Shown here: piece by piece, positions 1-8,352 of the stretch
How positions within the stretch are numbered: position 1 is the first letter of the stretch
Layout: each line of letters begins with the position of its first letter
Origin: Paenibacillus terricola
GTDB lineage: Bacteria; Bacillota; Bacilli; Paenibacillales; Paenibacillaceae
Reading direction: 5' to 3'
DNA length: 64,000 nucleotides
Assembly: GCF_014779765.1 (NCBI RefSeq)
Contig: NZ_JACXZA010000009.1
Coordinates: 124,001-188,000 of the forward strand
Translations under genes and position numbers: made by a program
The notes under the pieces: model-generated
Databases searched by the model: none
What the model was told of the DNA's origin: nothing
The model's input: the letters and a program-made list of their open reading frames with translations, nothing else

Positions 1-110
1 ATTTCCCGATGGAACCGATTGCTATGCTCGCCCATGTAATCGTCCCAGAACCCCGCTACCTGGTCCCATCTTGCACGCGATTCATCGGTCAACGCTTTCC
101 ATTCGCTCAA
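1..110 (-). CDS. Class I SAM-dependent methyltransferase-like protein, N-terminus only (runs off left edge)
   Basis: A short open frame starts at a TTG (positions 108-110) preceded at good spacing by a GGAGGAG ribosome site and stays open to the window edge, giving about 36 residues. The peptide begins MSEWKAL and contains the stretch WDQVAGFWDDYMGEHSN, followed by RFHRE. This is the typical opening of small Bacillus/Paenibacillus SAM-dependent methyltransferases, which start with a W-x-x-x-A-x-F-W-D motif before the Rossmann core. The SAM-binding motif itself lies outside the window, so the family call rests on the N-terminus only. Confidence 0.55.
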   Translation of the reverse strand, partial: MSEWKALTDESRARWDQVAGFWDDYMGEHSNRFHRE

Positions 111-150
111 TGATGTCTCCTCCAAACTTTATACAATATATGTAATAAGC

Positions 151-567
151 TTAACCGTCCACAACAATGCGGTTGCCTGCGGGATCTTTCATTTGAAAGC
201 TCCTGCCGCATACGCCGCGATCTATCAACTCTGTTACATCTACACCTTGTTGAGCTAAATATGAGCGGTATCGATCAATATTGGAGGATCCAATCATGAG
301 TACAGTGTTGGAGTTGTCGCCGCGCTCGAATTGAATAGGATGGCTTGTACTGCCGATTTCCACTAAAATAAGCTTCAAATAGCCTTCGCGTTCTAACGTA
401 AATACGTCGCCCCGATGTGTAACTTGATAGCCAACGAATTGTTCATACCATGCCGCGGACTCCTCTAGCTGATAAGCCGGAAGATACGCTACAACGACAC
501 CTTGTATCTCGTTTAGAATGTCGGGCTGCTCAAGCTCGTGATTCGAACCCGTTGTGATCTCCGCCAC
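151..567 (-). CDS. VOC (glyoxalase/bleomycin-resistance fold) protein
   Basis: A 138-residue protein with GTG start and a strong AAGGAGG site 8 bases upstream. It has the single-module VOC layout: a first beta strand (GVVVAYLPAY), the helix with AAWYEQFVGYQV, and a closing strand KDPAGNRIVVDG, in which the DPAGN turn is diagnostic. VOC proteins bind a metal and act as lyases, isomerases or antibiotic-binding proteins, usually as dimers in the cytosol. Nothing in the neighbourhood fixes the substrate. The divergent gene at 657 codes for an unrelated DUF1835 protein. Confidence 0.8.
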   Translation of the reverse strand: MAEITTGSNHELEQPDILNEIQGVVVAYLPAYQLEESAAWYEQFVGYQVTHRGDVFTLEREGYLKLILVEIGSTSHPIQFERGDNSNTVLMIGSSNIDRYRSYLAQQGVDVTELIDRGVCGRSFQMKDPAGNRIVVDG

Positions 568-656
568 GAATACCGCCTCCTTAAGTTGGATGTGCGTCTT
601 ATAAAGGTTATATCATAATCCAGTATTTTCCGATATTGAAATGTAGAGGTGATCCC

Positions 657-1652
657 ATGCTTCATATAGTGAATGGCGATTCTGTTGGAGATAAGCTGCG
701 CCTGAGCCGGATTGAAGGCGATATTCTCGTCTGGCGTGAGGTATACTCGTTCGGCCCTGTATTTCCGGATATGAATGAAGACGAGCTGCAGTTTCGGGCA
801 CAGTATCTTGCGCGGACGTTGGGCATTCCTGCTGCAGAATTCGTGGAAGGCTGCAACTCGCAAGAGGAGCAGCTTAGGGGCATCCATCAGCATGAAGATG
901 TTGTGCTCTGGTTCGAGCATGACTTGTTCGATCAGACGATGCTCGCATATTTGCTGCATCAACTCTTCAAGCAGTCGTTGGGGGATACGCGTGTCCATCT
1001 GCTATGTATCGGTGAGTTCCCTGGCATCGAACCGTTCCACGGATTAGGCCAACTAAGCGTGGAACAACTGGAGACGCTGGAAGGCACATGGCGGAAGATA
1101 GGGAAGGACGAGTTCGCACTGGGGAGCGCGATTTGGCAAGCGTACGCCTCATCGAAGGTTGAAGACCACTTAGCGGTTGTATGTATGAATACGTCTGCGT
1201 TGCCTTATGCCCATACTGCTTTCACCCATCATCTCGCTCGCTTTCCTTTTGCCTTCAACGGACTTGGCATCGTGGAGCAGACCATCTTGGAGCTTGTGAG
1301 CGACGGTGTAACTACTCCAGCTGAGCTGTTCCGGCAAACGGGAGATCGACTGCATGTGCTGGGCATGGGAGATGTAGAGTTCGGTCATTGGCTGCGGCGA
1401 ATGCTCCAACAGCCGCACGCGCTGCTAGAACTTCAAGACACAGGTCAGTTGAATGAAGTTTCATTGGATGCACCACTGCCTCCCCGCAACAGCACCATAA
1501 TGATCACAGCATTAGGCCGCAGCGTTCTAACCGGAGAGCATGACTGGATAACGATCGCAGGCATCGACCAATGGTACGGCGGCCTGCACCTGCAAGGACC
1601 AATCGACTGGCGCTGGGATTCCCGCGAGGGACGGCTGCGAACGCCGCAATAG
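657..1652 (+). CDS. DUF1835/DUF3658 domain protein
   Basis: A 331-residue protein. The ATG at 657 is chosen over the upstream in-frame TTG because GAGGTG sits just before it. The N-terminus (MLHIVNGDSVGDKLR) and the following VWREVYSFGPV are typical of DUF1835, a Rossmann-like domain of unknown function found in Firmicutes. The C-terminal part (ALGRSVLTGEHDW, then WYGGLHLQG near residue 310) resembles the helical DUF3658 domain that usually follows it. The gene stands alone and is followed by a strong hairpin terminator. The biochemical role is unknown. Confidence 0.75.
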   Translation: MLHIVNGDSVGDKLRLSRIEGDILVWREVYSFGPVFPDMNEDELQFRAQYLARTLGIPAAEFVEGCNSQEEQLRGIHQHEDVVLWFEHDLFDQTMLAYLLHQLFKQSLGDTRVHLLCIGEFPGIEPFHGLGQLSVEQLETLEGTWRKIGKDEFALGSAIWQAYASSKVEDHLAVVCMNTSALPYAHTAFTHHLARFPFAFNGLGIVEQTILELVSDGVTTPAELFRQTGDRLHVLGMGDVEFGHWLRRMLQQPHALLELQDTGQLNEVSLDAPLPPRNSTIMITALGRSVLTGEHDWITIAGIDQWYGGLHLQGPIDWRWDSREGRLRTPQ

Positions 1653-1665
1653 TGAGCCATACGAG

Positions 1666-1706
1666 AAAAAGGTTCTTCTCGCCTCAATGGTGAGAAGAAC
1701 CTTTTT
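1666..1706. terminator. Bidirectional rho-independent terminator
   Basis: A perfect inverted repeat with arms AAAAAGGTTCTTCTC and its complement is separated by about 10 bases. It has an A-run on the left and a T-run on the right, so it can end both the DUF1835 gene (+) and the catabolic operon that finishes at 1709 on the minus strand. Confidence 0.9.
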
Positions 1707-1708
1707 GA

Positions 1709-2614
1709 TTAGAAGCGATATTCCGCTCCTGTGCCGTTAGGCGAATACCGCTCATACGGCTTCCATCTCGACTGAGGGGACACTTCCTCCTGGCTAGGCC
1801 AAGGCTGTGCCGTCACCCATTCGTCGGCCGTTCGCAACAGCTCCGACCAGATGATTTGGATCAAACCGTAATTAATTGGCGGGATCTCTTCGTTAGCATA
1901 CATTCGCTTCATCCGATCAGCTTCGACGCACAGCCGATCCAGACAAGCCTCCATAATTAGCTTGCCGAGTTCCGGCGAGGCTTCGTCTGCATCCAGCCCT
2001 AGCGCTAATCTCCCACCTGAATCCGGCTCGTTCTCGTACGATCTTGCACGCATATCCACCAGATCGGGACGAAGGTACATTTGCTGCGACAGCTCGTATT
2101 TGCCCGCATGATCGCCTTCATATAATCCTTCCACTAGCTCGGGATCGCTGCGAACCCAGACATGAACCGGAATATGCCGCATGAATAGATCCGCCGCCCG
2201 CCGGATATCAACTTGATTGCCACCGCTATGGCCCGAAATGACGATGATCGTACGGAAGCCTGCGTTAACGAACGCACGCAGCTGGTACAAGAACAACTGC
2301 AGCATGACCGCCGGCGGAATGCCAGTCATATGCGGATTGTTATCGCCAATTTCCTCCTCCAGCCAACGTGCATGATAGCCTGTTTCATGGATGTGATAGC
2401 CCATCGATGGCGCTACGATGCCGCCTACTCGCAGTGCCGCCTGCTCGCACAGCCATTCGGCCTTGATCGTATCGAGGCCGAATGCACTTACCTGTCCATG
2501 CGGTTCGCACAGGCCTAGGGGCAAGTAGACGGTCGGATTGTACTTCATCCGGTTGCGGAACTCGTGAGGCAGCAGCTCCGACCATAACACCTTAGACCCA
2601 GTACTTGGTCTCAT
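1709..2614 (-). CDS. Creatininase-family hydrolase, last gene of the sugar catabolic operon
   Basis: A 301-residue creatininase-fold protein. The metal-site pattern is present: E37, H39 and D48 in LPLGLCEPHG followed by FGLD, then H129 in SGHSGGNQ and the later DHAGKYE motif. Family members cleave amides or lactams. One branch (IolN of Thermotoga) hydrolyses a 1,3-diketone made during inositol breakdown. The gene overlaps the end of the aldo/keto reductase gene by 23 bases, so it is translationally coupled and belongs to the operon. A carbon-carbon or lactone hydrolase role at the end of the pathway is an inference from context. A creatinine substrate is unlikely here. Confidence 0.8.
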   Translation of the reverse strand: MRPSTGSKVLWSELLPHEFRNRMKYNPTVYLPLGLCEPHGQVSAFGLDTIKAEWLCEQAALRVGGIVAPSMGYHIHETGYHARWLEEEIGDNNPHMTGIPPAVMLQLFLYQLRAFVNAGFRTIIVISGHSGGNQVDIRRAADLFMRHIPVHVWVRSDPELVEGLYEGDHAGKYELSQQMYLRPDLVDMRARSYENEPDSGGRLALGLDADEASPELGKLIMEACLDRLCVEADRMKRMYANEEIPPINYGLIQIIWSELLRTADEWVTAQPWPSQEEVSPQSRWKPYERYSPNGTGAEYRF

Positions 2615-3578
2615 AGAAGTTCCTCACCCACCGATAATGGCGGCGAATTTCTTCGAACACCTCGTCCGGCAATGGTTCCTTGCCAGCCGCCCGAATATTC
2701 TCATCCGCATACTGCGTCACATGCATGGAGCTGATCGCCGTCGTTACACCAGGATGATGAAGCACGAATTTAATCGCCAGTTCCGCCAAGCTGTCTGCAT
2801 ATCGGGGAACGAAAGCTTCCTTCAAACGCTGAACGCGCTCGATGTAAATCTCACGAGGCAAATATTCGAAGTACGATTGGCGGAAGTCGCCTTCCGCGAA
2901 CGTTGTATCTTCCTTCAAGAAGCCGGTTAATCCGCCTTCATCCAGAATGCAGCGCGCGATGATCGCCACATTATTTTCCTGTGCAATCGGAACGAGACAA
3001 TCCAACGCAAGCGGGTCAAAAATATGAAACACCGTCTGCACCGAGTCAATGCGACCACTCTGCACAAGCGATAGAACAATATCGTGGCGCTGATCCGGTA
3101 CGGATACGCCGATGCCGCGGATTTTGCCCTCTTGCTTCAACTGCAGCAGTTCGTCCATCCAATAGTCGACACGGTCCCATTGCGGCCAATATTGGTGAAG
3201 CTGCATCAGATCGATCGTCTCGACACCAAGAAGACTCAGAGACGTCTCCGTGCTCTCCCGCAGCCAGCCCTTCGGGAATGCGGTCTCGACCGGGATCGGC
3301 TGACCCCAGCCGAGGTTGCCTGCACCTTTGGATTGGATTTTGGAAGCGATGAATGGTTTCTCGCCTTTCCACTCCTTCAACGCCAATCCAAGAATGCGCT
3401 CCGATTCCCCATAATTGCGCGCCGTATCGATGAAATTAACGCCTTGATCAAGGCTATGAAGAACTGAATAAACGAGCTCCTTGTCCGAATAACTGCCGAA
3501 CGAGCCGCCAAGGCCCATTGCGCCGAATCCAAGCCGTGATACTTGATTACCGAGCTTGCCGAATGCGTTATACTGCAT
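2592..3578 (-). CDS. Aldo/keto reductase (sugar dehydrogenase candidate)
   Basis: A 328-residue TIM-barrel oxidoreductase with the AKR catalytic tetrad visible: D51 and Y56 in FIDTARNYG, K80 in PFIASK and H128 in LMQLHQYW. Such enzymes use NAD(P)(H). L-fucose and D-threo-aldose 1-dehydrogenases belong to this branch and oxidise free sugars to lactones. In this operon it is the best candidate, with the zinc alcohol dehydrogenase, for the first oxidation step. The start has a GGGAGG site upstream. It lies 19 bases after the ferredoxin reductase gene and overlaps the creatininase gene. Confidence 0.85.
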   Translation of the reverse strand: MQYNAFGKLGNQVSRLGFGAMGLGGSFGSYSDKELVYSVLHSLDQGVNFIDTARNYGESERILGLALKEWKGEKPFIASKIQSKGAGNLGWGQPIPVETAFPKGWLRESTETSLSLLGVETIDLMQLHQYWPQWDRVDYWMDELLQLKQEGKIRGIGVSVPDQRHDIVLSLVQSGRIDSVQTVFHIFDPLALDCLVPIAQENNVAIIARCILDEGGLTGFLKEDTTFAEGDFRQSYFEYLPREIYIERVQRLKEAFVPRYADSLAELAIKFVLHHPGVTTAISSMHVTQYADENIRAAGKEPLPDEVFEEIRRHYRWVRNFYETKYWV

Positions 3579-3597
3579 GATGTAGAATCATCCTCCC

Positions 3598-4845
3598 CTA
3601 ATCAAGTTCCCGAAGCAACGCTTTCAGCTTAACCGCTGGGTCAGCCAGAAGTGCTGCATCAATCCGTGCTTGTTTCTCGGCCAGCATTTCGGCCAACCTC
3701 ATTTCCTTAGAGAATGCGCCAGTTGGTCCCATCCCGCTAACCGACAATAAACGTCCGTCCTCCGCCAGATGGAAGAACAGCTTGCCCGCTTCATCCAAAT
3801 CCCGTTCAATCGTCGAACTTGCCCCGTCCGCAAGTCCTGCCACCTGCAGCGTCTGATCATATTGATCCGACCAGAACCATGGCAGCGCAGCGTACGGCAC
3901 AGGCGTGATACCAAGCATATTAATGGCTGCTTGCGTGCCTTGATCCTGCGCATTGCGCCAAGCCTCGAGTCGAATTCGACGATTGCTATACATCGGATTC
4001 GGAAACGAGCAGCAATCGCCTGCCGCATATATATCAGGGTCGCTCGTCATTAAATGCGAGTCAACCTGGATGCCATTCTCAATGGCAAGTCCGCTATCCT
4101 CCGCAAGCGTCGTCTCCGGCACCGCGCCGATCCCTGCAATAATCAGGTCACATCCGATGACCGAACCATCTACCAGCTTGACTACAAATCCCTCTCCATC
4201 ACGGTCGATGCGTTCAATCATAACGCCAATGGCGAAGCTGACCCCAGCCTTCCGATGGCTAGCTTCGACCATCTCAGCGATTTGCTGCGGCACGCCTCGC
4301 ATCAGAATGCGTGGGCCAACCTCGATGAGTGTAACGTCGCAACCGCGCGTTATTGCACTGGCGGCCGTTTCGAGGCCGATGAAGCCGCCGCCGATAACAG
4401 CAACTCTAGCGCCCGGCTTCATCTTGTCACGAATGGCAATCGCATCGTCGAACTTACGGAGGTAATGCAGCTCCTCCGATGCATCTCCCTGCACCGTGAG
4501 TCGTCTCGGGTTAGCGCCAGTTGCAAGCAGCAGCTTCGAATAGGGCACTTCACGGCCGCTCGCCAATTGAACTATATGTCGGCTGCGATCGATGCGCGAA
4601 GCAGCATCGCCAGAGAGAAGCCGAATCCGAAGCGCATCCAGCTTCTCCTGCGCGAGAATGACCGCTGGCGTTGGCGGCTCCGCTTCACACAACTGCTGCT
4701 TTGAGAGTGGCGGGCGCTCATACGGGAAGTGCCGCTCGTCGCCGATCAACGTGATCGTTCCGTCATATCCTTGTGCACGCAGTTCAACTGCGGCACGCGC
4801 GCCTGCCTCTCCCGCTCCGACGATCACCATTCCGTTGTCTGTCAT
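3598..4845 (-). CDS. FAD-dependent ferredoxin reductase (MocF / rhodocoxin reductase type)
   Basis: A 415-residue flavoprotein. Features in order: N-terminal FAD motif VIVGAGEAGARAAVEL, the RPPLSK segment typical of BphA4/putidaredoxin reductases, a second dinucleotide motif VAVIGGGFIGLE for NADH, and DIYAAGDC, which contacts the flavin. These enzymes pass electrons from NADH to a 2Fe-2S ferredoxin. The Rieske ferredoxin gene immediately upstream (4910-5227) and the membrane hydroxylase before it complete a three-component oxygenase. ATG 4845 is chosen because GAAGGAG lies 9 bases upstream; an ATG two codons earlier is too close. Confidence 0.88.
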   Translation of the reverse strand: MTDNGMVIVGAGEAGARAAVELRAQGYDGTITLIGDERHFPYERPPLSKQQLCEAEPPTPAVILAQEKLDALRIRLLSGDAASRIDRSRHIVQLASGREVPYSKLLLATGANPRRLTVQGDASEELHYLRKFDDAIAIRDKMKPGARVAVIGGGFIGLETAASAITRGCDVTLIEVGPRILMRGVPQQIAEMVEASHRKAGVSFAIGVMIERIDRDGEGFVVKLVDGSVIGCDLIIAGIGAVPETTLAEDSGLAIENGIQVDSHLMTSDPDIYAAGDCCSFPNPMYSNRRIRLEAWRNAQDQGTQAAINMLGITPVPYAALPWFWSDQYDQTLQVAGLADGASSTIERDLDEAGKLFFHLAEDGRLLSVSGMGPTGAFSKEMRLAEMLAEKQARIDAALLADPAVKLKALLRELD

Positions 4846-4909
4846 GCGCATATGCTCCTTCGTCGTAGGATCGTATGATGGCGACTACTTTTTATAAGAT
4901 CATCGCGAA

Positions 4910-5227
4910 TTAGATTTGAATAAACACCTTGTCGTTCTCGATCTTAACCGGATAAGTCCGAAGGTCTACACATACCGGCGTCCTCTTCGCTGCGCCTGTC
5001 TTAATATCGAATCGTCCGTTGTGCTTCGGGCATTCGATGACGCTGCCCATGACGAGACCGTTCGACAGATGGAATTTCTCATGCGTACAGTAGCCGTCCG
5101 ATGCATAGAACTCGCCTTTATCGGTGCGATAGATCGCGAATGTACGGTCTCCGTGATCGAATCGAATAACGTCCTCTTCTTCTACGTCGTCAACTTCGCA
5201 AGCTTCAATCCATTGCGGGTTCGTCAT
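4910..5227 (-). CDS. Rieske-type [2Fe-2S] ferredoxin (MocE-like)
   Basis: A 105-residue soluble Rieske protein. The cluster ligands are C47-x-H49 (YCTHE) and C66-x-x-H69 (ECPKHNG), spaced as in the small ferredoxins of ring-hydroxylating and alkane-type oxygenases. It has no membrane segment. It lies between the di-iron desaturase gene and the ferredoxin reductase gene, the same component set described for the rhizopine demethylation genes mocD, mocE and mocF. It probably carries electrons from the reductase to the membrane oxygenase. AAAGGAG precedes the ATG. Confidence 0.9.
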   Translation of the reverse strand: MTNPQWIEACEVDDVEEEDVIRFDHGDRTFAIYRTDKGEFYASDGYCTHEKFHLSNGLVMGSVIECPKHNGRFDIKTGAAKRTPVCVDLRTYPVKIENDKVFIQI

Positions 5228-5313
5228 GGTGAACAGCTCCTTTGATTGAAATAATGGTATTGATAAATGAGTGAGATTTCAAAAACGAGATAAACCGACA
5301 GATAGCCTAATCG

Positions 5314-6417
5314 TTAAGCCTGCTTCTGCATCCACTTCTCGAAGTCGAGCTCGTGAGCGATGCCGTCCATATACGGACGAGCGGTAGGCGGCAGCGGCTT
5401 AACAACAACGTAAGCCGGGTCATATTTCTGCTGACGCAGCGCATGGAAAACTTCCTTAAGCGCAGCCCATAAGCCAGGTCGTGCAGCCGGGCAATCGTCC
5501 TTCATCGCCGCATGAAGCTTCGGCAATGCGTGATATGGCACCATTGGGAACATGTGATGCTCCGTATGATAATTCATGTTCCAGTACAGGAATCGAAGCA
5601 CGGGGTTCATATAGATCGTACGCGAGTTGAGGCGGTGATCCAGCACATCCTCGTACAGGCCAAGATGTTGAGTAATACCGAATGTAATAACGACGAACGC
5701 ACCATAGAAAGACGGCAGGAAGATGAACATTGCCGGCAGAATTGTACCTGCCCAGAAGCAAGCGGCGATAACGCCAAGGATAATGAGCATATAAGCGCGA
5801 GCTTCCCAGAACACCTTCTTGAACTGCGACTGCGGAATATACTCCTTCTCTTGCGCCTCCATCCTGCCGAACGCATGAAGGATGAACCGTTTGATCTCAA
5901 TCGGACCGCCGTACAGGTGGAAAATTTGCAGCATCAGAATCTTCCACACCGGTGGACGCTCCGTAATAATCTCAGGGTCACGCCCAACGATAATCGTATC
6001 CGTATGATGACGAGCGTGGCTCCAGCGCCATGGCGTTGCGGAACGAAGCACCATGAACGACGCGATCTGGTACATGACTTCGTTCATCCAAGGCGTCTTG
6101 AACGCGGTTCCGTGGCCGCATTCGTGCCAGCGGGAGTCGCCAGGCGTTGCATACAGAATGCCATAAGCGAGGAAAGCAGGAATCGCCCACCACGTTCCCC
6201 AGGACAAGTAAGCAAAATAGCCAAGCACGATCAATCCACCGAACCAAATGATCGTGTCGCGGATGGCCGGGCCGTTACTGCGCTTCATCAGTTCCTTCAT
6301 TTCTTTGCGCGGAATCGGGCTGGCGTACCAATCCGCAGATGCGAGCCCCCGATCCTGCGCGCGCTTGCTCTCGGGACCGATAATGCTGTAATCCCGTTTC
6401 TTCGGTTGTGCAGCCAT
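5314..6417 (-). CDS. Membrane di-iron fatty-acid-desaturase-superfamily oxygenase (MocD-like)
   Basis: A 367-residue integral membrane protein with two hydrophobic pairs and the three histidine boxes of the desaturase/alkane hydroxylase superfamily: H98ECGH102, H134ARHH138 and H284TEHH288. Acyl-lipid desaturases share this plan. Here, however, the gene sits in a sugar-oxidation operon with its own Rieske ferredoxin and reductase and no lipid genes nearby. That arrangement matches MocD, the oxygenase that O-demethylates 3-O-methyl-scyllo-inosamine. I infer a hydroxylating or O-demethylating role on a sugar or cyclitol ether. A plain lipid desaturase remains the alternative. Confidence 0.85.
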   Translation of the reverse strand: MAAQPKKRDYSIIGPESKRAQDRGLASADWYASPIPRKEMKELMKRSNGPAIRDTIIWFGGLIVLGYFAYLSWGTWWAIPAFLAYGILYATPGDSRWHECGHGTAFKTPWMNEVMYQIASFMVLRSATPWRWSHARHHTDTIIVGRDPEIITERPPVWKILMLQIFHLYGGPIEIKRFILHAFGRMEAQEKEYIPQSQFKKVFWEARAYMLIILGVIAACFWAGTILPAMFIFLPSFYGAFVVITFGITQHLGLYEDVLDHRLNSRTIYMNPVLRFLYWNMNYHTEHHMFPMVPYHALPKLHAAMKDDCPAARPGLWAALKEVFHALRQQKYDPAYVVVKPLPPTARPYMDGIAHELDFEKWMQKQA

Positions 6418-6455
6418 TGCTTTAACGCCTCACTTTCTTCATTAGATAATGAACG

Positions 6456-7430
6456 TTACTCCACCCACATTGCGGTTTGCAGTTCAATCGTTTCGCCCGC
6501 TCTGATGCCCCGTATCCCCGTTAGGCCCGGCTCGTACGGCAGATTAAAGGCGTCGGTTACATACGTATACGGTTCAAGCGAATAAGCCTGCGCCCAGTCT
6601 GGACGGAACAGCAGCATATAGGGAAATTGCTCGCACAATCGATAGGCAATCGTATAGTTACGCGACTTCATCGAGATTCGGCATACGGAATCTCCTTCAG
6701 CAAGCGTCAGCATCGTACAGCCAAGCGGCGGATAATCGGAGATGTTCAGTCCTTCATTGACACGCTCTACCGTATCCGTTGCACTAGGCCGACCCGTAAC
6801 GAAGGATAGATTCGTAATCGGCCACTCCTCCGTCGCAGGTACGGTCAAGGTAATCTCCTCGCCAGAGCCGAACGGCACTGCAAAATACGGATGAAACCCA
6901 AACGCGAACGGCGCCTCGCTCATCCCGGCGTTATGAATGGATGCATTCACATGTACAACACCTTCAAACAAACGGTACTTCATCGTAAATTCCATCTCAT
7001 GCGGCCAATACTGGAACATATCGGGATGGGCACTGTAACGAAACCGTGTCGATACGAACGCTCCATCCGAGTCTGCCCCGAGCTCCACCACTTCCCAAGG
7101 TCGGCTGCACAGCTCGCCATGCAGATGATAAGCGGGCGGCTCGTTAAGCGGCAGCTCATAGTCCTTGCCACCATAAGTGAATCGTCCATCCTTCACGCGG
7201 TTAGGCGGGAACAGAATCGGCGTACCATATCGGAAGATCGCGAATTCGCCTGTCTTAAGCGACGTAAGACTATCCGGCGATACGATAACGCGGTGACCTT
7301 GGCTGTCGAACCGGAACAGGTTGCAGCCGATGTCCGGCACGAGCTCCGCAATGGAGCCTGTCGCCGCATCGTGAAGCTCAATGACGGTGAAGCCGTCTCT
7401 CGTCACACTTCGAGCTGCATATTGGAACAT
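6456..7430 (-). CDS. Aldose 1-epimerase-family protein
   Basis: A 324-residue galactose mutarotase-fold protein. Recognisable parts are the early ELVPDIGCNLFRF strand, the RYGTPILFPPNRVKDGRF segment, HGELCSRPWEV around residue 105, and FAFGFHPYFAVP, where the His-Pro-Tyr group supplies a catalytic histidine. Members interconvert sugar anomers or bind carbohydrate. It probably feeds the right anomer to the dehydrogenases of the operon, alongside the RhaM-like mutarotase at 11323-11664. GAGGTG precedes the ATG. Confidence 0.82.
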   Translation of the reverse strand: MFQYAARSVTRDGFTVIELHDAATGSIAELVPDIGCNLFRFDSQGHRVIVSPDSLTSLKTGEFAIFRYGTPILFPPNRVKDGRFTYGGKDYELPLNEPPAYHLHGELCSRPWEVVELGADSDGAFVSTRFRYSAHPDMFQYWPHEMEFTMKYRLFEGVVHVNASIHNAGMSEAPFAFGFHPYFAVPFGSGEEITLTVPATEEWPITNLSFVTGRPSATDTVERVNEGLNISDYPPLGCTMLTLAEGDSVCRISMKSRNYTIAYRLCEQFPYMLLFRPDWAQAYSLEPYTYVTDAFNLPYEPGLTGIRGIRAGETIELQTAMWVE

Positions 7431-7481
7431 CGTGCGAACACCTCATTTTGTACGTAATAGACGGATCCTTGAACTTCATAT

Positions 7482-8318
7482 TTACAGTTTGTAAAATGCT
7501 GCAGCTGTGCCGCCCAGCACCGCAGTTCGCTCCCGTTCCGACAACCCGGCAAGCACTTCATTCACCGCTGCCCATACGCGTTCATATCCGCCAGCCAGAT
7601 TGGCCACCGGCCAATCGCTTCCATACATCAGCCGCTCTGCGCCGAACGCGCGCATCGCGACCTCAACGCTCGTCTGCCAATCAGCCGAGCTCCAGTTGTT
7701 CCAGTCGCAGGCGGTGTTCAGTCCGGACAGCTTCCCGTATACATTCGGATATGCCGCCGCCGCTTCGAGCTGCGCCGCCCATCTCTCCATTCCAACACCC
7801 GATGCGATCGGCGGCTTCGCCAAATGATCGAGCACCATCTTAAGCTCTGGCACCTGCTGCGCCACATAAGACACATGCTGTAGATGGTTCGGGAACACGG
7901 CGACAACATCAAACGTTTTGCCATATGCGGCCAGCACGCGCAATCCTTCTATGACCGATGGCCGAACAAGCCAATCCGGATCTTCCTCGCAATGGATGAG
8001 ATGGCGGACGCCTTTGAAATACCGATTGCCCGCATACTTCTCCAGCTGCCTTCTTGCTTCATACGGCTGGTCAAGCGGCAACCAGCCGACGACTCCCACG
8101 ATTTCCTGATGGGCTTCTGCTTGTTCCAGCAAATAAGCCGTTTCTTCCGCATGGTCAGCCGCCTGTACAAGCACCGCACCTGTAATGCCCGCTCGAACAA
8201 GCTGCGGCTTCAATTCAGCTGGCTCGATATTGCGATACAGGTCACCATCTTCTGACGTGGGCCATGCATAGCGGACCCGGTCGATGTTCCATATATGAAC
8301 GTGCGAATCGATGGCCAC
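7482..8318 (-). CDS. Amidohydrolase 2 family sugar lactonase (L-fuconolactonase-like)
   Basis: A 278-residue TIM-barrel metal-dependent hydrolase starting at GTG with a GGAAGAGG site. The metal motif H6-x-H8 (DSHVHIW) and the C-terminal catalytic aspartate in YGSDWPVA mark the PF04909 group, which includes L-fuconolactonase and 4-sulfomuconolactonase. In this operon the natural role is opening the 1,4- or 1,5-lactone made by a sugar dehydrogenase, giving the aldonate used by the enolase-superfamily dehydratase at 9396-10472. The substrate is inferred from context. Confidence 0.85.
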   Translation of the reverse strand: MAIDSHVHIWNIDRVRYAWPTSEDGDLYRNIEPAELKPQLVRAGITGAVLVQAADHAEETAYLLEQAEAHQEIVGVVGWLPLDQPYEARRQLEKYAGNRYFKGVRHLIHCEEDPDWLVRPSVIEGLRVLAAYGKTFDVVAVFPNHLQHVSYVAQQVPELKMVLDHLAKPPIASGVGMERWAAQLEAAAAYPNVYGKLSGLNTACDWNNWSSADWQTSVEVAMRAFGAERLMYGSDWPVANLAGGYERVWAAVNEVLAGLSERERTAVLGGTAAAFYKL

Positions 8319-8352
8319 TCTTACGCACCTCTTCCTTTTCGTTCGTGTTCTA

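Noticed and set aside
513-998. 161-codon frame on the minus strand across the DUF1835 gene
   Set aside because: It lies antisense to a supported gene, has no family motif or good ribosome site, and its composition is typical of a shadow frame.
5314-6417. Straightforward lipid desaturase for membrane fluidity
   Set aside because: Not ruled out, but the dedicated Rieske ferredoxin and reductase genes and the sugar-operon location make it the less likely reading.
5512-6585. 357-codon plus-strand frame opposite the desaturase gene
   Set aside because: Antisense to a gene with clear histidine boxes; low-complexity, Arg/His-rich product with no recognisable domain.
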